Positions 9,212 to 16,520 of a stretch of DNA of 16,520 nucleotides are shown here, piece after piece. The notes beneath the pieces are model-generated. The model saw nothing but the letters and a program-made list of their open reading frames with translations, searched no databases and was not told the origin of the DNA. The first letter of the stretch is position 1. The number at the start of each line of letters is the position of its first letter. Where the stretch lies: NCBI GenBank assembly GCA_000697335.1, contig JNEM01008216.1, forward strand, positions 1-16,520, in the 5' to 3' direction. The position numbers and the translations under genes are program-made. This DNA comes from Conidiobolus incongruus B7586 (taxonomy: Eukaryota > Entomophthoromycota > Entomophthoromycetes > Entomophthorales > Conidiobolaceae).

Positions 9212-9669
9212 TTTAACAATTGAATTAATAATGAATATTTCTTTCCTATGTTTATATTGATGAAAATTTTAATTATTAATATCAAATTGGAAATAACTAA
9301 TTTATCAAATTAATTTTCAAATTCTTTAAATTTTTTAATTATAGATTATTGTTTAATTATTTAAAGAAATTTTATTATCATTTTGCTTAATATTATAAAT
9401 GATCAATTGAAGGGAAATGATTAATGTTAAAATTAGAACATTATAGTATGTAATTATAAATAAATTTCCATTGGATTATTTATAGATAAATGTTTTATAT
9501 GGAATTCTTTTAATTCATTAATTTAATTATCAAAAAAATAAACAATGGTGATATACTGAATATAATACAATTAAGTTGTATTCAAATCAATTATCCTGAA
9601 GGTTAATAAAATTCGTAATTCAGGGAATTAGGAAGGATGTTTTTGATATCAAAAAAGTAGTGTTTATAT
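9212..9669. other. AT-rich spacer, ARP8 3' flank
   Basis: No gene is seen between the ARP8 stop and the tRNA. The first 200 nt should contain the ARP8 3' UTR and polyadenylation site. Nothing else distinctive is visible. Confidence 0.5.
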
Positions 9670-9677
9670 AAAAAAAA
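9670..9677 (-). terminator. RNA polymerase III terminator of tRNA-Tyr
   Basis: A run of eight T on the coding (minus) strand directly follows the discriminator base of the tRNA. This is the standard Pol III stop signal. Confidence 0.85.
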
Positions 9678-9761
9678 TCCGACCAACCGGAATTGAACCA
9701 GTGACCTAGAGATTACAGCTTTAACTACAGTCTCCCGCTCTACCAACTGAGCTATAGTCGG
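9678..9761 (-). tRNA. tRNA-Tyr (anticodon GTA) with 11-nt intron
   Basis: The cloverleaf is complete. The acceptor stem is CCGACTA/TGGTCGG with discriminator A, the D arm GCTC-AGTTGGTA-GAGC, the anticodon stem GGAGA/TCTCT, the variable loop AGGTC and the T arm ACTGG-TTCAATT-CCGGT. C1-G72 is the eukaryotic tRNA-Tyr identity pair. The anticodon GTA is at 9726-9728. The 18-nt anticodon loop region is 11 nt too long, so I place an intron TTAAAGCTGTA at 9714-9724, one base 3' of the anticodon, where eukaryotic nuclear tRNA introns sit. Mature length is 73 nt before CCA addition. Internal A and B boxes are intact (TAGCTCAGTTGG, GGTTCAATTCC). It lies antisense between ARP8 and ATG15. Confidence 0.97.
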
Positions 9762-10421
9762 ATAATTGAATTTCACAATAATAATTTCTAACTTATTTCT
9801 TAAAGTAACATTTTATTTTACTTTTTATAACTATGATTTATATAATTATTTCATCATTCAATTCTTAATTATTTTAAAATTTTCTATATGCCATTAATTC
9901 ATCACACAATTTTTTATCAAAATTTAATTTTTATGCCAATTTTTATATCCTAATCAAAATCTAATTAAAATCATCCAATCAATTAACAATTATTCTGGTC
10001 ATTTTCATTTCTTCACTTGATATCATATTATTTAATTACAGTAAAATCATAAATGGAAAATACTGTTAGTATTCTTATTCGATCCAAAAAATTCATATTA
10101 AATTTTGTAATTTTTTAATAATTAGTACATAAATATTTCTTCTAATATCTCCTCTTGAAACTAAAAGATTTTGATATTATCAATAATTTCGGTAACATTT
10201 ACAAATCTTTAGCCGTAAATTAAAAGCATTAATAATATTTTTATACTAACCAATTAATTTCAATTGAAAGTCACATTATATTCAAAACGATTATTATTAA
10301 ATCATCAATTAAACCCTCAATATTCATCACTCTTTCTTCAGTTTTAATACTTTTTTTTAAATATTTTAAAAATTTAATAACAATAATATAACAAAAATTA
10401 TAGAAACTGTTAAAAAGTATC
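9762..10421. other. AT-rich spacer upstream of ATG15
   Basis: This 660-nt stretch holds the 5' flank of tRNA-Tyr (left) and the ATG15 promoter (right). I see no open frame, RNA gene or clear TATA box; T-rich tracts near 10350-10380 precede the ATG15 start. Confidence 0.5.
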
Positions 10422-11776
10422 ATGTTGATAAAGTTTAGTATAAATTGGCTACTAATTTTGCTGCCGATTTGGTGTTACAATTATAAACTTCGTAATATCT
10501 ATCACCACGGGGTCGTTAAACCTCAATTCTTGAGGTTAGATTTCAACGATGACGATATTCAAATCGAAAGTACCAACTCCAACTTCTTTACAAATTTACC
10601 AGTATCTGGCTACTACAGGAAAAAGTCTTTTACAAAATTATTTGGAAATGGAAGGCAAAAACATTTAAGCTTTAATTCTCGTCCCAAGATTTTAAACTCA
10701 ATGACAACGGAACATTATTTACCCCATCTTGAAAATAAGACCAATCTAATTAATTTGGCAAAAATGGCTTATAATGCATATTCTACACCTATCAAAGATG
10801 ACTGGTATAATTTAACTCTGGAATACGATTTAGTAATTTATGTTTATAGTATCTAATACTTTGTTACTAATTGAGGTTTAGGAACGCAGTTTCGGTTGGG
10901 AAGAAGACGGTGTCAGGGGTCATGTCTTCAGCAACCACGATAATTCTACAATTATTCTAGCGTTCAAGGGTACATCCGCAGCTATAGTTAGTGGAGATAG
11001 TCCTACGTCAGGAAACGATAAACTTAATGTAACTATATTATTAACTCTTAAGCTGTATTATTGACGTATTGGATTTAGGATAATCGTATGTTCAGTTGCT
11101 GCTGCGCAAGGATCGATCCCACTTGGTATACAGTGTGCGACTGTTATAAGGGTTCCAACACGTGCAGGAATTGGTGTGTGGAGAAGTCTATGGATATGAA
11201 GGATATGTACTTTGATACCGCTCAGGTAACTCTTTTCTCAAATTAAAGTATCTATTAAAGCTTTACTAATGTTTTTTAAAAATTTAGACAATCTTGTTCG
11301 CGGTCCTGGATCAGTATCCCAGCGTACGCAACATCTGGCTGACAGGTCACTCTCTAGGCGGCGGCTTAGCTGCATTATTGGGACTCGCTTTCGATATCCC
11401 GACAGTCACATTCCAAAGTCCTGGAGATTTGTTGGCTGCTCAACGTCTCCACCTGCCCATTCCAGATGATGATCGCTTAAAAGACTTACCCATCTGGCAT
11501 TATGGCCATACTGCTGATCCTATCTTCATGGGCAAATGTAACGGCGCTCTGAGTACCTGCTACATTGCTGGCTACGCTCTAGAGACCGGATGCCATACCG
11601 GTAACGCATGTATTTACGATACTGTCAAAGATTTGAAATGGGGTTTAGATATTCGTCGACATCGATTGGGTGTGGTAATTGAGGAGGTCTTAAGCGTTTA
11701 TAATACTACCGCAGAGTGCATGCCCCAAAAGAATTGTACAGATTGCGGTACTTGGACATATCTTGAAGAGGACTAA
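10422..11776 (+). CDS. ATG15: Vacuolar phospholipase/lipase Atg15, four exons
   Basis: Exons 10422-10832, 10882-11028, 11079-11225 and 11288-11776 give 397 aa, shorter than yeast Atg15 (520) mainly at the C-terminus. Introns are 49, 50 and 62 nt, all phase 0, with CTAAT branch-like motifs in the first and third. Atg15 is delivered through the secretory/MVB route and breaks down membranes of autophagic bodies in the vacuole. Residues 5-20 ([16 protein letters not shown]) form a signal anchor. Then come [28 protein letters not shown] (142-154), FKGTSA, the Cys-rich [17 protein letters not shown], and the nucleophile elbow TGHSLGGG with Ser257. Likely acid and base are Asp312 (HTADPIF) and His360 (RRHRLGVV). 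The start is the only Met ahead of the signal anchor. Potential N-glycosylation sites (NLT, NST) fit a lumenal enzyme. Confidence 0.94.
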
Positions 11777-11884
11777 AGATCTTATTAAAATGTATTCAGC
11801 ACATTATAATATTTTCAATATTTAAAATTCAAAACTTATTAAAATAATAAATTGATATAATTAAACGGATTAGTTTAGTATGAT
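11777..11884. other. Convergent 3' spacer between ATG15 and the reductase
   Basis: Only 108 nt separate the two stop codons, so the 3' UTRs probably overlap. AATAAA on the plus strand (11846-11851) would serve ATG15. On the minus strand, AATAAA at 11884-11889 overlaps the stop codon of the reductase. Confidence 0.65.
11846..11851 (+). promoter_or_regulatory. Putative ATG15 polyadenylation signal
   Basis: AATAAA lies 70 nt after the ATG15 stop codon, at a plausible distance and on the right strand. Such hexamers are frequent by chance in this composition. Confidence 0.4.
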
Positions 11885-13016
11885 TTATTCATTCTTAGCT
11901 TGAGCAGCTAAGCGAGCTTGTTTAGCCAAAGCACGCTTACGGATATCTCTATGCATATCAGCTGACATATCTACCCAGAATTTGCGCTGAGCGAAAGTTT
12001 CATAAGCCCAATTGATCAAAGCGTGACCGGGATAGGGAGTAGAAGTGTAGGGGGTGTAAGCACCTCCAGGGATACCTAACTTACTCAAAACGGATTTGAC
12101 ATACTTCTCAGCGGTAGGAATCAAGAAAGTGGGCTTACGGATCTTAGACATTTTAGAAACAACGAAGTAAGTGTTGACGCATTGGACAGCGACGTTCAAC
12201 TTCTCCAATTCGGGACCCAAAGCTTGGGAGAAAGTACATAAGAAAGCCTTGGAGGCGGAGTAGGGAGCCAAATAGGCACTAGGAATCAATCCTGAGAATG
12301 ACCCCATATTCAAGATTAAACCCTTTTCCTTCTTGGAATTCTTAATAATTTCGGGCAATATAGCATAAGTGGTATCGACCAAACCATTAACATTAACCTT
12401 TAAAATATCGTGAGTGCGTTCAATACTCTCCTCGTGGAAAGCAACGGGGAATTCGTGGCTTAAACCTACATTATTAATCAAAACGCGAACAGGAACGGAT
12501 TTAACAATTTCAGAAAGGTTATCGAAATCTTGTTGAGTGGCTTTGGCATAGTCGATAGCCAAAGTTTTAGTCTCGACACCGTGTTTAGATTGGATTTCAG
12601 TGGATAATTCGTCTAATTTGGATTGGGTACGACTAACTAATACGACATTAAACTTGGCCTTAGATAATTGAAGAGCGAATTCGCGGCCAATACCATCGGT
12701 ACATCCAGTAATAACTAAATAACTAAATCAATTTGTGAATTTGAAACTACTAGTATATCCAAGCTTACCAGCCCAAGCTCCCTTACCAGCGCCAAATTCC
12801 TCCAACTAAAGATCAAAATTAGCAAATCGATTTTCCATCAAGCCACAATTCACTTACACTATGACCCGAAAAGAAATAAACTTGAACCAAAGTATACAAC
12901 AAAGGGAACACTTTTTGAGCGAAGTAAACTAAACCAAAGAATACTAGGAATTCAACACCGAAATCGCTGATGTAGTATTTGATTAATTCTGTAATATGGT
13001 AGCCTCCTTCTGACAT
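11885..13016 (-). CDS. IFA38: Very-long-chain 3-oxoacyl-CoA reductase (Ifa38/KAR), three exons
   Basis: Exons on the minus strand are 13016-12858, 12805-12769 and 12714-11885, giving 341 aa (yeast Ifa38 is 347). Introns are 52 nt (phase 0) and 54 nt (phase 1). The enzyme performs the NADPH-dependent second step of very-long-chain fatty acid elongation in the ER. Residues 20-50 are a membrane anchor (FLVFFGLVYFAQKVFPLLYTLVQVYFF). The SDR features are cofactor loop TGCTDGIG (68-75), NNVG (146-149), Asn173 in KVNVNG, Ser204 in LNMGSFSG, and the Tyr217/Lys221 pair in YSASK. SKMSKIRKP and the basic end KNE are typical of the family and suit ER retention. I start at the Met of MSEGGYH; another in-frame ATG at 13101-13103 would add 29 residues without family support. 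Confidence 0.94.
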
Positions 13017-14294
13017 CTTTTTAATTGATTTTTGTATTTGATCAATTAAAGTATGATTTTGAGACTTCGTTATACATTTATAGGTTTTTATTAATGTGGA
13101 CAAGGTTGTGGTTCGATTGAGAACTTGCTTAATTTAGTCAAAATGAGATTATCAATATCACATATTTCTGAAAGCTTGTTTAAAAATCATAAATTAAATA
13201 AAGCTAAAATTTTCCGAATTCGATTACTATAATAGGTACTCATTTCGGAAAAATTAGTAAAATCTCTACTGATTTGAATGATAGTTAATATTAATTTTAT
13301 ACTAAAAATGTAAGCTAGGTCGCGAAATTTAAAATCTAATTCTTCATCATAGGTAATAAATATGAGATAATTCAGATAATGATGATTTCATATTAAAATT
13401 AATAGTCATATATTTATGACATTATTGAATTTAAAAGAATTCCATAAAATTACAATGTGACAAATATTTAAAGCTTTTGAATGGCTTAATTCCAAGTACA
13501 TAAAATATATTTAAGTTCAATTGAGTTTATGATTATAATATTGGATTAAAATTGAATTATTCAAAACAAAAAACTTTGCACCGAATAATTTCTGATTAAT
13601 CAAAAATAATTATTTCTAAGTATAAAATGAATATCAGTACAAGATATGATAAGAATCACCTTATCGTTTTAGATTTTATAATCACCTATTTATTATATAT
13701 TTTATTATTATATTTATGAATTTTTGTAATAATTTGTAGTGATGATTCCACTGTCTATTTAATAATGTTTTCATAGTAAAGTAACATTCTAATTGAACGA
13801 AAATTGGATTAATTTGTATTGGATAAAAATGGATAGTCACTAAATTGTCAATCATAGTGTAGTGAGGTGGCAGTGTCAAAAATTTTGACTATTTAAATTA
13901 TGTAACTAAACTTGATCAGATATTGGTAAATTATTATGATTTAAGTTTTTTTTTGATAAAGCAAATAAGATAAAACCAATGTAACAATATATTTTCATAT
14001 TATTCAGGTTTAAAAATTTCTTTATCAACATTTATTAAATTTTAGAATCAATTGCGAAACATTATTTAGAATGGATCAATTGGTGCAATTTAACAAATTT
14101 AATATACCAGTATTTTAATACTTTTTATTGATGATATGGTTCTTATATTAATTGAGCTTTCAAGAATATTGTCATATTAAACCTGTAAATAATCCTTGAT
14201 CCAAACTGATGATGTATAATAGCTAATTAAAATGATTGATTTATGGATTGTAAATTTATAATTTCTGATGCAAAATAGAACGTTAATATTTGAT
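13017..14294. other. AT-rich intergenic DNA, upstream of the reductase
   Basis: The first few hundred bases should hold the reductase promoter; no clear TATA box stands out. Beyond that I find no gene. A 65-codon frame at 13682-13879 (-) has no recognisable motif and the composition of non-coding DNA. Confidence 0.5.
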
Positions 14295-14391
14295 AAAATG
14301 AATAGATCTATAGATAATAATCAGATTATTAATATTATTAACTATAGGAAATTAATAGATCATATCCTAATATCTATATATATTTCATTTT
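14295..14391. repeat. Nested inverted repeat, about 97 bp
   Basis: The outer arms are 14295-14316 and 14371-14391; they begin and end with AAAATGAA/TTCATTTT and pair over most of their length, with one base bulged and a few mismatches. An inner pair, 14308-14321 with 14334-14347, has 13 of 14 complementary positions. The two pairings partly compete for the left arm, so the DNA could switch between two hairpins. It could be a small MITE-like element, a cruciform or chance. No target-site duplication was clear. Confidence 0.4.
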
Positions 14392-16520
14392 GATTTTGAT
14401 TTGAGATACATTTTTATCAATTTTAATTCACTAAACTTCGAACATATATCAATAATGTTCGGTTCATAAACAATAATTGAAATAAAATATTTGGATTTTT
14501 TAAAAACTATACAAATTAGGACATAGTACGCTTTTATTTCATACTTATAATAAATTAATATAAAATGAATCTAAAAAGCAATTAAATCATATTTAATACA
14601 AGGATTATTTAGTCAATTGTTATTAAATTCTTAATCTATACCCAAGATAATAATCTATTCAAACACAAGCTGGAGCTATGAATACATCAATTCATTTAAT
14701 TATATAGTATGTTCTTACGGTTTACAATATGATACATCACAGTTATTGACATTAGCTACAATCAGTTTGAAGCTTGGCTTACTCATTATACCTCATGCTA
14801 TAATCTTGAGATCCAAAAGTGTCTATATTGAATTGATTCACTTGTAATAAGAGGAATGCTGAATTCAATATAAAGTAATTGATATCCATTTTATTTTGAA
14901 TATTCGAATAAGAATTTTAAAATTTTTTGAATTATTAGTAAAAGAACTTGAAAAATTTATTTTAATTATATGGTTCATTAGCATAGATTATATCACAAAT
15001 CAATTATCAAAAACGATTAATATATTAGGTTGAGAAATATGGTTTTTCACAACTTTTTTAAAGTTATTACTTCATGTTCAAGCAATGTATTATCCTCATT
15101 TATACTATATACTAAAACTGAATCCTTTACTATAATAAATCCCAAATATCAATCACAATTTAATGGCTTCATAACTCATATTTCAAAATATACAGTTTGT
15201 GAGCTTATATTTTGAAAAAATTTTAGTATATAAATCAATTTATTTTAACAGAAAAATATTTATTAAAATTGATTATAGTGATTTAACAATATAATGAAAT
15301 TGAGCTTTGACTTTTATCAGTATCATTTTTAATTCAGTGTAAAATAAAGAAGCATCATATAGATGAGAACTCATTAAATAAAATTGTCAGTTATTAATCA
15401 ATAGGAAAACAAAACTTTCTGTTATAATTTTTTACATATAATCCACGCATTTATTACATAAGATTTCATGTTTCTAACAATACTCTTGATCTATTTTAAT
15501 ATTTTTTATATTTGTAATAGTTGTATATTAATAATTCAAAAAACCATAATTTATATTATTGATAATTTAAACTTTGAAAATTTATATTGCATTGGGATAA
15601 TGGTAGTATTTAAACCATAAATATAAGCTAATATTATATTATCAATCTTAGATAAAGACTGATATTCAACACTTTATCATTAATCATAATATATTTTAAA
15701 ATTGATTATTTTTAATATTATATTATGTCATTTATTCTTAAACAAATTTTCAAATCTAATTAATTAACAATCTGTAATAAATTATATTAATCGAGTGATA
15801 AATTTATGATACTATTGATTTATATCAAAAATAATTTCAAACTCTGTAACATATAGCTGATATTAATCATTAAATTGAATTTCATTTTATATATTACTAT
15901 TTAATTTTAATAATTAATAGAGTTTTGATATTTTATATATTAAATAACTTAATTTTAATTATAGTCTTGATAATATTATTATAAATAAATTAAATTTTCT
16001 AACTGATATTATATTAATACTATATAAATTATAGAAAATTATATATGTACAATTAAAAATTAAAAATTGAATTTTTAATAAAAAAAATAAAAGTATTTTT
16101 AAGTTTCTAAAACATATAGAATATACTACTAAAAAATATTAATTTACAAAATTAATAATATTTATTGAAATTTAAGGATTTTTTTTTTAAAATATTATTA
16201 CTGAAATTAAATAATGGCATAATTTGATAGTTTAAATTTAATAAAAATTTTAATATATAGTTTATAAATTTTATTACAGAATATAAAATTAATACTTTCT
16301 TTTATTTGTAATAACTCTTTACCATATTTTTGGTATGCTTCAAATATTTAAAAAATAGTTTTTTTATTAAAAACAAAAATATAATATTCTATATAATAAT
16401 TTTATTTATAAGAATTTTTTTTAAAAGTATATTTTTTATTTACTAAAAATAATTATAGTTATATAGGTTATAATCAGGTGAATAAATTAGATATGATAGT
16501 TTTTTCCATTTTTTGATATA
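14392..16520. other. Gene-free AT-rich DNA to the window edge
   Basis: More than 2 kb without a supportable gene on either strand. Around 14640-14870 the composition is a little less AT-biased, possibly decayed ancient sequence, but I could not match it to any family. The last 700 nt are extremely AT-rich with long A and T runs. The 61-codon frame at 15030-15215 (+) looks like chance. Confidence 0.5.

Noticed and set aside
12819-13103. Stand-alone 94-aa membrane protein on the minus strand
   Set aside because: Its C-terminal part runs into the first intron of the reductase. Residues from MSEGGYH to SGHS form exon 1 of that gene.
14206-14268. Possible C/D-box snoRNA: TGATGA near 14207 and CTGA at 14265-14268
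   Set aside because: The C box has C instead of purine at its first position, there is no terminal stem, and no clear C'/D' pair or guide could be seen. Such words arise easily in this composition.
15030-15215. 61-codon plus-strand frame
   Set aside because: There is no recognisable feature, and the composition matches the surrounding non-coding DNA.

Overview
The window looks like a piece of an AT-rich fungal nuclear chromosome. Coding exons are moderately AT-rich, while the DNA between genes is extremely AT-rich. Three genes carry short spliceosomal introns (49-62 nt, all starting GTAA and ending TAG or CAG). There is also a eukaryotic tRNA-Tyr with an 11-nt intron. An ATG15-type vacuolar lipase, an INO80-type ARP8 and an IFA38-type ketoacyl reductase together point to Fungi. 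Intron-rich small genes argue against a Saccharomyces-like yeast. An early-diverging AT-rich lineage such as Entomophthoromycotina is a guess from composition only, not a demonstrated assignment.

Layout: 1-1416 is gene-free AT-rich DNA with hairpin-like repeats and a decayed tRNA-Tyr copy. 1417-3663 (-) is an intronless GH20 hexosaminidase of the bacterial GcnA-like type. 4279-5259 (-) is an intronless orphan protein of 326 aa. 5260-7143 is a divergent spacer. 7144-9211 (+) is ARP8, with six exons. 9678-9761 (-) is tRNA-Tyr(GTA). 10422-11776 (+) is ATG15, with four exons. 11885-13016 (-) is the very-long-chain 3-ketoacyl-CoA reductase, with three exons, converging on ATG15 across 108 nt. 13017-16520 has no gene I can support.

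The genes do not form a pathway. ARP8 is nuclear (chromatin remodelling), ATG15 is vacuolar (breakdown of autophagic bodies), the reductase is in the ER (fatty-acid elongation), and the GH20 enzyme has no signal peptide and is probably cytosolic. The points most worth a second look are the bacterial-type intronless GH20, the orphan next to it, the intron-bearing tRNA-Tyr pseudogene, and the strong phase-0 bias (9 of 10) of the introns. I saw no CRISPR array, no rRNA gene, and no recognisable transposase, reverse transcriptase, integrase or capsid coding sequence.
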